From Silurus meridionalis (taxonomy: Eukaryota; Chordata; Actinopteri; Siluriformes; Siluridae), in assembly GCF_014805685.1 (NCBI RefSeq), contig NC_060890.1, positions 15,990,500 through 16,054,499 on the forward strand: 64,000 bases of DNA, in the 5' to 3' direction. The stretch's first letter is position 1; each line of letters begins with the position of its first letter. The notes under the pieces are model-generated. The model made no database searches, was not told where the DNA came from, and worked only from the letters and a program-made list of their open reading frames with translations. This document shows positions 27,789 to 37,280 of this stretch, one piece after another. The position numbers and the translations under genes are program-made.

Positions 27789-30700
27789 GCACACCAGATG
27801 CGTTTTCTCAGCTCCTCACCTGTCCCTACTGCTCTCGCGGCTACAAGCGCTACACATCTCTGAAGGAGCACATAAAGTATAGACACGAGAAGAGCGAGGA
27901 CAACTTCAGCTGCTCACTTTGCAGCTACACTTTCTCCCACCGCACACAGCTCGACCGACACATGAGCGCTCATAAAGCAGGCAGAGACCAGGTACTGCAT
28001 TTAACCATCAATCCTTTATAACCCAGTACATGCTTTTAGGAAATGTATAGCACTTTTAAGAGTGTAGATTTCAGATGTAAAGCTAATTCAGTATTTACAT
28101 ATCAGTGTATGGGGGTTTCTTAAAGCTGAATGTGTAAAAGTTTAATAACATCCCATATTTCTTAAAACATTAAATAAATTAAGACACATTTGCAGTTTAT
28201 GAATATTAATACATATATAGAAATACCACAGTATAAAGCACATGTTCTGTCTCTTTTTTAGCGGCATGTAACCCAAACCGGGGGAGGAGGAAACCGTAAG
28301 TTTAAGTGCACTGAATGTGGCAAAGCCTTCAAGTACAAACACCACCTAAAAGAACACCTGCGTATCCACAGTGGTGAGCACACTAACGTATTTTTGGCAT
28401 TGCATGTCTGTCTGTGTATTTGTGTTAGTTAATAAGGAAATTCAATATTAGTGTTTGCCGCCAAAGTCCTGCATACGCAGTTTCTGGCTCAGCTTCTGAA
28501 ATAGGAAACATGCTAGTGTTTATACTGGCTCTTAATTGTGCAGTTTATGTAAACTAATTGTGCAGCAATTGATTTCATCTGGAACATCTGGGCTTTTTGG
28601 ATTGTCTGCTTTACTTAATTTTATTTACAGTTCAGTGCATGTATTTGTTATAAAGATATTTTTCCAGCCTTCGTTTTAATCTTACTAATGAACAGGACAT
28701 TTCATGCAAAGCATTCAACAGGAACATTCTAGCATAATTTAAATAGGAAAGATTTAATTTATGCTAAAGTTTTAGGCAAAAGATCTTGTATAAAGGAACA
28801 TCATATAGGTAAAAATTGTAGTTGCATAAAAGTCTATAAGCATTTATATGTTTGTGTTATACAGGGGAGAAGCCATACGAGTGCCCCAACTGTAAAAAGC
28901 GTTTCTCTCACTCCGGCTCCTACAGTTCACATATCAGCAGCAAGAAATGCATTGGCCTCATTTCTGTCAACGGACGCACACGACCATCACCAACCACAGG
29001 AGGCACAAAAACCCCTCAGTGTCCTTCACCATCCCTGCCCTCCTCCCCTTCCACTGCCCGCACTCAGATCCGGGACAAATTGGACCATAGTAAACCCTTG
29101 CAGGAGCAGCTCCCAATCACACAGATTAAGTCTGAGCCATTGGACTATGAGTATAAGCCTGTGGTAGTTGCCCCGACTGCCCCTGGAGGAGTAAATGGGG
29201 TTTTCCAAGGAGGAGCAGCAGCACCACTACAAGGGGCAGTGCAGGCTGTGGTCCTCCCCACTGTAGGACTGGTCTCCCCAATCAGCATTAATTTAGAGGC
29301 CTTGCAGAGCATGCTAAATGCAGCAATGGATGGGAATGTGATCAGGCAGGTGTTGGAAAATGCCCAGACCAAAGGCCAGCCTGCAAGCACTGGCAGAGTG
29401 GCTATCGCACAGGCTCCACAGCAAGTCATCCAAGCCATCAGTCTTCCCATTGTCGACCAGGACGGTAACACCAAGATCATAATCAACTACAGCCTCGACC
29501 CACAGGCTCAAGCAGCTCTGCAGAACTTAAAGAAAGAGCCAGTGGGGCAGAATGCGGACTCTTGCAAAGCTGAACGAATGCCTGAGGATCTGACGGTTAA
29601 AAGCAAGACAACCAGGGACAAAACCAATATCACTGTGGATGAAGAGTGCCAGGAGGAGGGCAAACTTTCTAATCACATTACAAATAAACACTGTGTCAAA
29701 GAGGAACAGGAGGTTAATGGAACATACTTAGACAAGGAGAAGTCTGAAGCAGATGATAAATTGTGTCCTGGGCAGCCCCCATTAAAGAATCTTATGTCTG
29801 AGTCAGTCAAGCTCCCTACTAATGCTGCCAAGCAGTGGTTTGACAAGGTGCAGAATGGGCAGGTTCCAATGGAGGTCTCAACAGCCACACCCCAGAAAGA
29901 GCAGACAAACAGTATAGACATTAATGGCACTCCGGAGGAAACTTTCGAGTCGATGTCAGAGCAGGACAGCGAAAGAAACCAAGAGGAGGAGGAGATGGAG
30001 CTGCGCAGCCCAGCTGAGGGCACTACAGCTGGGATAAGTGGAACAGAAAATGGCCCCACATCCCCTTTACCACTAAATCTATCTGCAGATGGGCCTGTGC
30101 CAGCCCAGACTGCAGAGGAAGGAGAGGGACCTCTTGATTTGTCTCTCCCAAAATCTGTAGCGGCAGCAAATACAACCAGTGCTCACTCTGTTTACTCAGC
30201 TCAGGACGAGCCTTTGAACTTGGTTTGCACAAAGAAGGAAGTGCTCAGCAATGCAAGCACCAGCACTGCCATCTATGCCAGCCAAACAAGTGCCAATCCC
30301 CTGAATATTGTGACCACTCAACTGCCCACCCTGTTGGCAATCGCCAAGCAAGGAGGTGGACAGTGCCTGCGTACCCTCACCACCACCACTAAACAGACCA
30401 TCTTAATCCCACAGCTAGCCTACACCTACACCACTACAGCCTCCAGTCCAGCAGGGGGCGACACACCACAGAAAGCCATTTTACAGGTCAATGGGATCAA
30501 GGTGAGACCAGAGAAAATGATTGTATCCTAATCAGCAAACAAAATGTATGAGTTTTCTATATTCAGCACCACTAGAGAACCTTGAAAATTAGTTTTCTTT
30601 ATTTTATTTACAATAAGAATCTGTTTTATTCAGGGGGGGTGGTTGATTTTATACAAAATGCAGAAGTAAAAACTAGAATGGGGATCATATTACATTACCT

Positions 30701-33569
30701 GACATATTAGCATTGTTTTAGCATGACGTTTGTGTAACATTGTCATTACTGACCTACTTGGTCGGTTGTTCTTTTTTGTACTATCAAACAAATTGTTTGT
30801 TGGCCTGTCTGAGCCTAATGAATATATAAAGTCAATTGTTACTGCACTATTTCATGTTTATATTGGTTTCTATAGCAAGTATTTTGCAGAAATACCTGTG
30901 GATGCGCCATAAAAGATCCTTATTATATAGAGCAAAGTAACACATGTTGGTGTGTGTTTAGGAGGAAAAGCAGGAGGCCGGTTTAGAAGTGGCTTCGGTG
31001 CTGGAGGAGCAGACAGACTCGGACTCTGGGCCAGTGAGGAAGAAGATGAAGAAGACTGAAAATGGCTTGTACGCCTGTGACCTGTGTGACAAAATCTTCC
31101 AGAAGAGCAGCTCCCTGCTTCGACATAAATACGAACACACAGGTATGTTTTTCATTTGTAGACGGCGAGATACTTGGTTCCTCTGATTACGAAGAGAAGC
31201 GCATATAAAATGTAATTCAGTTGTGAAATACTGACAGCAAATTTCAAGTTTCAAGCAAAATTATGGTGAATTATTACAAATATATTGTAACAGCAGGAGG
31301 GTGTGGTGAATTTTCCTCTTGTCATGCGCTGGCAGTGAATCCGAATCTGTTAGTAATTTTCTCTCTTTCTAAGAGCATTAGATTTCAGTTAAGTCAAAAG
31401 CTGCTCACATCTCTGTGTTCAGAGACTGAGCCAAAAGCCAGCAGCCTACATCCCAATGACATCACTGTGCATTTTCTTCCCTCCTTACAAAAGCCACAGT
31501 TTATATAACCCTTACCTCCAGCACATGGGCTGTCACACTGTGTTTTGATTCATTGTTTTGTATTATTATCCATGGATACATAATGACATGTAGTGCCTAA
31601 TCCTTTGTGAGCAGGCTGGGGAAAGGAGATTAATATAGAGGTATTTGTCACTAAGCAGCTTTATAAGCCAGTGTGCGTATGGTACCTTTTAAAGAGTTTC
31701 TGTAACATGCTCAGTCTCTCATCTCCTGTGTATGACGGCATGTAATGGGAGTAACAGTGTGCTAATTACTCTGTACTTTAGAGGAAAAATAAATGTACTG
31801 TATTAGTAGCAGGGTTTGAAAGGAACGTACACTGATCCAAGAAATGTGTGTAAAAGATGGAACTAATGGACAACATTGTTAATTTACTAGACACAATTTT
31901 ATCTGATTATTTTATAGTCTATATGTATGCTGCTTGTAGGATGTTTTCTTGGAAAAGCATCTTTTTTTTTTTTTTTTTTTTACCACGAGTGAGGATTTTT
32001 CCACTCAGACCTGGACTGAATGACACGACCCACAGCAGGCACGAATTATCCAAAAAAAGAAAAAGAGAAGTAAAAATAAAACTGGTGGTTTGGGGGATGT
32101 CTCAACTAATAATTAATATAATTTCAGGCTGGTTGATACGCAACACAAGATCGTCTGTTGTCCGTGTGATGAGTTTATCATGCTTGTCGTTTCTTTTTAC
32201 TTTCAGATCAGCATGCTTGGACACACATCTGCAGACAGCACGAACAAATTGCTTGTCTGTCTCAGTAACATTTATATTTTGGCTGCTGTCCTTTTACTGT
32301 AAACATGATGAGAAACATTCGATGCAAAATTATTGACACAAAGGAAAAAAAAGCACACTTTAAAACACATGCAAACTTGTTTGCAGTTGAAACATCAAAT
32401 CACCATCATTCATCACTATGCAGAGAAAACGAGTTTTTCCACACATAAGAAAATTAATAAAAAATTAATACAATTAATTACAATTAATTATAATAAAAAT
32501 AGTCATTTGCAAGGAATAGACAAAAAAAATATGGTTATGATGAAAGTTTTTCCATCCCTGTATCAAGCTTTGGTTAAGGGTTGCACAAACTGGAAATGCG
32601 GTGCATGAACTATGCTTCGTTTGGACGACGATTCGAATCATATGTTGAGGTCAGATGACACAAAAATCTGTCTCTGGACGCTATTTGTGTGTTTGGCCAA
32701 CAATCTGGGCTCCATTCAAGAAAAAGTGTTTGAGTAAAAAGATCAGCCATGATGATGCAGGGTGATGATAATGACAGTGTCGATTGCATCACAGTGAAAT
32801 CAAGCGCACCCGTTTATTTGTCCTCTGTCTTACAGGTAAACGTCCTCATGAATGCGGGATCTGCAGCAAAGCTTTCAAACACAAGCATCACCTGATCGAG
32901 CACCTGCGTCTGCACTCGGGAGAAAAGCCGTACCAGTGTGACAAGTGCGGCAAACGCTTCTCTCACTCCGGCTCCTACTCGCAGCACATGAACCACCGCT
33001 ACTCATACTGTAAAAAGGAGGCACACAGCCAGAACCTGGTGCAGAGGGACGAAGAGGAGGAGAACGCCAACGAAGAGCAGCCTGGAGCAGCAAGCAGTGC
33101 CGCCTCGCCCCCGTCTCAGGTCGACTCGGACGAGCGAGGGAGCAGTGCCAGGGAGGACGAGGAGAGCGAGGAAGAAGACGCAACTGGTTCGGGAAGCGTG
33201 GTGGACGAGGACGAAATACAGGTGGTGAGGATCGGAGAGGAAGGAGGAGAGGACGAGGATGACAGCGGAGAACAGTACAGAATGGAGGAGATGGACACAG
33301 GAGACGAGGGGGTGGTTCTGGAGAACGGAGAACATGAGGAGGGTGCAGTGGAAAGTCAAGAAGAGGGAGAAGAAGATGGAGAGATGTTGAAGGTTGTGGT
33401 GATGCAGGATGGCGAGGAGGACGAAGAAGAGCAGGCTGAGAACACAGAAGCGATGGACTTGCAAGAAAACATAGGAGAGCAGAAATCTGAGGGTGAAGGA
33501 GAAAGTGTGGAGGAGGAGGAGGGTACAAATGAAGGAAACACACCCAGTGAAAATGGAGATGTGAAATGA
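18785..33569 (+). CDS. zeb1: zeb1, zinc finger E-box-binding homeobox 1 (partial, lacks first exon)
   Basis: This is a two-handed zinc-finger transcription factor that binds E-box DNA in the nucleus and represses epithelial genes through CtBP. Seven coding exons (18785-18943, 26164-26319, 27789-27991, 28262-28373, 28865-30501, 30962-31142, 32836-33569) have GT-AG borders and join without a frame break into 1060 residues plus TGA. Counting from the first split codon, C2H2 fingers start near 117, 145 and 189, with a C2HC finger at 217. A homeodomain-like remnant begins near 517, and the CtBP motif PLDLS is at 633-637. Three more fingers follow from about 797, then a Glu/Asp-rich tail. Human ZEB1 is about 1120 residues, so only the short start exon should be missing, left of the window. 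The adjacent arhgap12 supports the name. Which teleost duplicate (zeb1a or zeb1b) it is cannot be decided here. The homeodomain region is about 21 residues short. Confidence 0.95.
18944..26163 (+). other. zeb1: zeb1 intron between coding exons 2 and 3
   Basis: This 7.2-kb intron contains a long TA microsatellite at 21577-21634, poly(A) runs near 20408 and 21117, and AT-rich sequence. No convincing exon, RNA gene or transposon protein was seen. Confidence 0.8.
21577..21634. repeat. TA microsatellite
   Basis: A TA run, followed by a T run. Confidence 0.95.
26164..26319 (+). CDS. zeb1: zeb1 coding exon 3, acidic linker
   Basis: The exon lies between a ttgcag acceptor and an AATG/gtaca donor, with 2 and 1 split-codon bases at its ends that fit its neighbours. 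It begins [10 protein letters not shown] and ends with the conserved [13 protein letters not shown] and [12 protein letters not shown] blocks typical of ZEB1 just before the first finger. The 7.2-kb intron ahead of it contains no other coding segment that I can recognise. Confidence 0.93.
26320..27788 (+). other. zeb1: zeb1 intron between coding exons 3 and 4
   Basis: This 1.5-kb intron ends in a pyrimidine-rich stretch that becomes a pure TC repeat at the acceptor. A near-repeat of gttacctgttaacagg-type sequence occurs near 26774-26804. Nothing else is recognised. Confidence 0.85.
27757..27786 (+). repeat. TC microsatellite forming the splice acceptor tract of zeb1 exon 4
   Basis: A pure TC run directly precedes the AG at 27787-27788. 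Confidence 0.9.
27789..27991 (+). CDS. zeb1: zeb1 coding exon 4, zinc fingers 1 and 2
   Basis: It encodes [15 protein letters not shown] and then two C2H2 fingers: one from CPYC to the His pair in KYRH, and one from CSLC to the His pair in RHMSAH. These open the N-terminal finger cluster that binds one half of a paired E-box site. The polypyrimidine tract of the acceptor is a TC microsatellite running to within one base of the splice AG, which is unusual. The donor is CAG/gtactg. Confidence 0.95.
28262..28373 (+). CDS. zeb1: zeb1 coding exon 5, zinc finger 3
   Basis: The exon starts [16 protein letters not shown] and carries one complete C2H2 finger (CTECGKAF to HLRIH), ending in the split Gly of the HSGEKPY linker. 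The acceptor is tttttag and the donor is gtgagc. The linker continues in the next exon, so fingers 3 and 4 form a continuous pair. Confidence 0.95.
28374..28864 (+). other. zeb1: zeb1 intron between coding exons 5 and 6
   Basis: This 0.5-kb AT-rich intron is bounded by gtgagc and atacag. I see no feature inside. Confidence 0.9.
28865..30501 (+). CDS. zeb1: zeb1 coding exon 6, finger 4, homeodomain remnant and CtBP-binding region
   Basis: This 1637-base exon encodes 546 residues including the split Gly. It starts with the C2HC finger 4 (CPNCKKRF to SSKKC). A IKSEP sumoylation-type consensus follows, then conserved ZEB1 blocks ([43 protein letters not shown]). The homeodomain-like remnant runs from LKNLMS to [11 protein letters not shown]. 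Next come SPLPLNLS, the CtBP motif PLDLS (CCT codon at 30130) and the variant EPLNL. The end contains [15 protein letters not shown] long single exon here is the usual ZEB layout. Helix 1 and the following turn of the homeodomain are absent with no intron nearby, so the loss is in the genome and not an annotation gap. Confidence 0.96.
30502..30961 (+). other. zeb1: zeb1 intron between coding exons 6 and 7
   Basis: This 0.46-kb AT-rich intron is bounded by gtgaga and gtttag. I see no feature inside. Confidence 0.9.
30962..31142 (+). CDS. zeb1: zeb1 coding exon 7, first C-terminal zinc finger
   Basis: The exon begins in phase 0 after gtttag. It encodes a polar linker with SDSGP and a basic KKMKKTENG stretch, then the finger from CDLCDKIF to HKYEH. 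It ends ACA-G before gtatg, so the linker Gly is split. This is the first finger of the C-terminal cluster, which reads the second E-box half-site. Confidence 0.95.
31143..32835 (+). other. zeb1: zeb1 intron between coding exons 7 and 8
   Basis: This 1.7-kb intron has a poly(T) run near 31963-31981 and AT-rich direct repeats of the taattaca type near 32460-32495. No coding potential matches a known family. Confidence 0.85.
32836..33569 (+). CDS. zeb1: zeb1 last coding exon, two C-terminal fingers and acidic tail
   Basis: After the tcttacag acceptor the frame opens with the KRPHEC linker. It encodes finger CGICSKAF to HLRLH and then finger [17 protein letters not shown] ending with a Tyr-Cys pair. 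The remaining roughly 180 residues are a low-complexity tail dominated by Glu, Asp, Gly and Ser, as in other ZEB1 proteins, where a C-terminal acidic region has activating properties. The stop is TGA at 33567-33569. Open frames on the opposite strand here are products of this biased sequence. Confidence 0.96.
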
Positions 33570-33851
33570 AGAGGAAACCACATCAGGGCTTTTCTCGCTC
33601 TTATTCTTTGCTACTTAGTTTTACAAAACAAACAAAAAACCGTTACTAATTTGAACAAAGACTGCAGATTTGGCTGCTTTTAGAAGATTGCAGGAAATGG
33701 TGCAAGAGGAAGGAAGGAAGAAAAGAAGGAGGAAGTGAGCGAGCGCAGGAGCCCTGCCATTGCATTTTATCCCACTACTGTGTATAAAACCCTTTGTGTG
33801 CCTGATGATTAAAAAAAACAAGTGTTTTTTTTTCCAGATAAGGACAATTTT

Positions 33852-33858
33852 CAGTGTT
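33852..33858 (+). promoter_or_regulatory. miR-141/200a seed match in zeb1 3' UTR
   Basis: CAGTGTT is complementary to the AACACUG seed of miR-141/miR-200a. It is a 7-mer only, as the next base is T and not A. Confidence 0.55.
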
Positions 33859-33970
33859 TATGGTTTGTATAAATACAAAGTTTAATGAAAACCGACACGT
33901 ATACAGACTGAAAGCTAAACGCAGTTTAGCTAATAACATTTTATTACTAAAACCTTTGGTTTCTTTTTAT

Positions 33971-33978
33971 CAGTGTTA
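33971..33978 (+). promoter_or_regulatory. miR-141/200a 8-mer seed match in zeb1 3' UTR
   Basis: CAGTGTTA is a full 8-mer match (seed plus the A opposite position 1) for miR-141/miR-200a. Confidence 0.65.
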
Positions 33979-34075
33979 CTAATTTTTTTGTCACTCTTGT
34001 TTCAACCTTAAAAAAAAAAAAAGCTGTACAGTTGGGAGAGATTTCTATACATTTTTATTGCCAATGAACAAAACT

Positions 34076-34082
34076 CAGTATT
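34076..34082 (+). promoter_or_regulatory. miR-200b/200c/429 seed match in zeb1 3' UTR
   Basis: CAGTATT matches the AAUACUG seed of miR-200b/200c/429. It is a 7-mer, followed by T. Confidence 0.6.
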
Positions 34083-34178
34083 TTATTGCATATGAAGGAA
34101 AGAAAATGATCCTGTGCACTACCATGCTCCCAGTTTACTGATGATCACCTCTGTGGGCCTTGTTTAATGTCTACCTTT

Positions 34179-34186
34179 CAGTATTA
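34179..34186 (+). promoter_or_regulatory. miR-200b/200c/429 8-mer seed match in zeb1 3' UTR
   Basis: CAGTATTA is a full 8-mer match for miR-200b/200c/429, about 100 bases after the previous one. Confidence 0.68.
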
Positions 34187-34724
34187 ATACTCTCGAGCTA
34201 ACCCATGTTTCATGCTAGCCTACGCTAGTGCAGCGTTCTGTCTATCGGTTTTGTTTGGAAGTGGTCTGTGAGCCTTAAATGTAAGATAAAACAGGGGAAC
34301 ACAATCCTAGATCCAAAAAATGAAATGAAATTAATGAGACGGGTCAAATTTGCACCCCCACACTTTCCCTTATGCAAAAGCATGCATGTGTTAAGTGCCA
34401 TTGCACAGAGCTGGTGCACTTCTCTCACACTCTTCTTCAGCAGCATGTTCCTAATGTGGTAGCAAACCTGTGACCCCTGACCCTGAACCACTAGTCCGAA
34501 CTTGAGGACTGTTCCTGTCTCTTTAAGGAACAAAAAGAATTTCTAACAAACAGTCAGGAATTAAAGAACAAAACATTTCCAGCTTTGAAGTGTTTCTGCT
34601 TTCCCCTGTTCGATGCACTTCTTCATGTGATTAACTGCGCATTCGCTTTTACTTCAGGTATTAAATATGAACCCACCATGACCTTTCACCTCTAGTATTT
34701 TTTTTTTTCTTCTTTCATAACAGT

Positions 34725-34732
34725 CAGTATTA
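34725..34732 (+). promoter_or_regulatory. miR-200b/200c/429 8-mer seed match in zeb1 3' UTR
   Basis: CAGTATTA is a full 8-mer match in a T-rich context. Confidence 0.68.
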
Positions 34733-34797
34733 ATTGTTGTTTTTTGGTTCGATGTGTTTCTCAGTGAACGTTGTGTAATGTTTGTTTGCAGTCATGG

Positions 34798-34805
34798 CAG
34801 TATTA
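34798..34805 (+). promoter_or_regulatory. miR-200b/200c/429 8-mer seed match in zeb1 3' UTR
   Basis: CAGTATTA is a full 8-mer match 73 bases after the previous site, close to spacing that could allow cooperative action. Confidence 0.68.
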
Positions 34806-34990
34806 TTTTTTCCTCACCCTCTTCATCAGTATACGTTTAGTTTTAGAGACCTTTTATATTTATGTGTCTTATTTTTTTATATTTTTTTTTTCTTTACGGT
34901 TATTTATTACACAGTGTAGTGTACAATATTGTAGTTTGTATTAATACAATAATATATTTTAGTATGAAGAATAATTTCGAAGAATGAATG

Positions 34991-34996
34991 AATAAA
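34991..34996 (+). terminator. Proximal zeb1 poly(A) signal candidate
   Basis: A canonical AATAAA lies about 1.4 kb after the zeb1 stop, with T-rich sequence downstream. Confidence 0.5.
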
Positions 34997-35118
34997 AAGC
35001 TAGGGAGCGCTCTCTGGCATTTCAAAGTGTTTTAAAACAGAAAGAGTATTATTTTTCACATTTTTTCAATTATTTGAAGGGTTTTTTTTTTTGGTTTGTT
35101 TTGTTTTAAACAGACACC

Positions 35119-35125
35119 CAGTATT
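35119..35125 (+). promoter_or_regulatory. miR-200b/200c/429 seed match in distal zeb1 3' UTR
   Basis: CAGTATT is a 7-mer match lying beyond the poly(A) signal at 34991. It would be present only in a transcript using the distal end near 35.49 kb. Confidence 0.5.
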
Positions 35126-35466
35126 TAAAATATTGGAGATTTCTCACATTGTTCATCGGATGTGTTACTTTCCCCTCACTAATCTTGGAAGCTACTGAAA
35201 GTTGATAATTTAATTGTATGCTACACCTGCAGACGTCCTTAACCATAAAACTGTGCTACTCTTTTACAAAGCCAAAATGTTGTCAATAAGGAATTTTTTT
35301 AATGTTTTATTTGTGCCAATGTGTTAACAGCATGGCCATGACTTGTTTTATATGTCCCTGTTTTAATCTGTGGTTATATATATTTTTATTGATAGGTTTT
35401 CTTTTTTTTTTTTTTTTTTTTTTTTTTTTGGTTGGTTGGTTTGTTTTTTATGACTCCCCGTCTCAC

Positions 35467-35477
35467 AATAAAATAAA
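35467..35477 (+). terminator. Distal zeb1 poly(A) signal candidate
   Basis: Two overlapping AATAAA hexamers lie about 1.9 kb after the stop, preceded by a long T run near 35402-35430. Using this end would keep the last miR-200 site in the message. Confidence 0.5.
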
Positions 35478-37256
35478 TCAATAATTTACAGTTCCTCTGT
35501 AACGAGATCATTTTTACACAATGAAACTTGAAACAGATTTTTTTTTTATCTATCTAAACGCTACGTATTAGAAATGATAATTTCATGTTTTAGGATTGCA
35601 TTTTCCCCTCTTCTGGAAACCTTTTATAAACCTTTTAAAAACTAGAAAAATGGATAGAACGCAGTAGTTTTGGGGGGGATTTGGCTGAGCAAATGAAACA
35701 AACTATATAATTGTATAACTACTACATAATCGGCTCAGGAGCAGACAGCAGTATAAAGTCATAGAATTAAAAAAATAGTTCCACAGTAAGAAAGGTTTTA
35801 CTAGAGTCCCTAATAAAATACTACGGATCCTACTAAAGTTCTACTTGTTTTTTTAGAGCAGCTTTATAATAAAGAAATGAGACCACAATAAGATACAGAT
35901 TTATAGATAGTTTTAAGACCCTGAAACTGCTTTTAAAGATTGGAGAGTCAAATTTATACTTTTACAATTAACATTTACAGCCTCAGTATGTTACAGGTTT
36001 GCTGGATTACTGAGAAACTTTCATTAATTTCGAGAATGCAGTTTATAGTTTCACACTGCGTATTAAAACACACTGCACACATTCTCTCCTAAATCTATTT
36101 TTCCCCAAAATCTGTTTATATATGACTTTCGTATTAATAAATACAATAGCCAGCCCAACACCTGTTTATTACAGGATAGTAACTTAACGAATACAGACTA
36201 GAGAACAGAGGAAGAGAACGAACATGAGAAGACATGAGAAAAAAAAAAAAAAGATGTGATGGACAGCAAAAAGTCTACTAACCTTGAGAACTCCCCCAAG
36301 GTTATTGCCATTGATCAGGGTTGGATTTCAGGGAGGCATTTGGTCCAGAGAGCATGAATTAGTAATGAACAAAATCTATAATCTGATGAAAAGACTGAAA
36401 ATGATGCCAACGTCACACCAGCTCCTTCTTTTTGACACTGCAAGGCTAAATGGACTCTGGATCAGAAGGTCATAGGTTCAAATCCCAGAATTACGCAATG
36501 CCATGAATAAAAATGGTGGTTGATGTGGAAGTCTCCTGTTGGTATTTGTACCTTTCTCACACCCAATACTCGAAATCTGCGTTTAACTAATGATTTTGTT
36601 TCACATCTGCCTCATAGAGCATCGAGCAGAAAAACAGACACTAACTGAATTTTAGAGGTTTGATTAAAGTAGGCCTCTAATTAAAGATCTTTCTTGTTCA
36701 GCAGAAACTTATTCCTAGATAATTAAAGGTCATTGTCTTATTGCAGTATTCAATGATTTTCAGTTAAATGTTGAATAAATCTCTTTATATGTAAAGCTGC
36801 AAAATTGTGGATACAATCAAAAATCTACATACCAAAACGCAAAAGAAGAACCAGGCACAGTCTGTAAATCTGGTGATGACAAAACACTTTCAACCACTTT
36901 CTTTTTCTATTTACAATCTTATCTCACTACTTGTAGCTCTCAAGAATTCAAATGCAATTCAAGAACAACTCCATGCTCTCTCTATCTTTCTTTCTCTTCA
37001 ACTCTTCTTTCTCTATCTGTCTTCTCCCATATCTAATTCAATCAAGCCAGAAATTTAATTTGTCTCAGGTATATTTCAAGATATTTCAAGGTGCTCCACC
37101 CTTCCCGGCAGCATCTTAAACACTTTAATGTGCTGTCTCGTACTGAAACACATGGCCTGATGTAGTCAATCATGCTCTCATCAGAGCACTTACTGGACAC
37201 AACACACATACTGCATGAATCCCATAAGCACGACTGTTAAAGACGTCAGAACATTG

Positions 37257-37280
37257 CAGTGTGTGTGTGTGTGTGTGTGT
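37257..37280. repeat. GT microsatellite
   Basis: Perfect GT run. Confidence 0.95.

Larger units (their letters stand above)
33570..35485 (+). other. zeb1: zeb1 3' untranslated region (estimated)
   Basis: The stretch after the zeb1 stop is AT-rich and noncoding. It has two polyadenylation signal clusters, at 34991 and 35467, and seven miR-200 family seed matches between 33852 and 35125. The last match lies past the first poly(A) signal, so the longer end at about 35.49 kb is plausible. The true end is inferred, not seen. Confidence 0.7.

Noticed and set aside
32875..33581. Long minus-strand open frames (up to 222 codons) across the zeb1 last exon
   Set aside because: They are mirror frames of the Glu/Asp-rich tail (GAG/GAC codons read as CTC/GTC); low-complexity product with no domain, and the + strand frame is clearly coding.
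36440..36495. tRNA or SINE with a B box (GGTTCAAATCCC)
   Set aside because: Only the B box and a little flank look tRNA-derived; no A box, tail or duplication could be placed, so it is mentioned only as a possible old piece.
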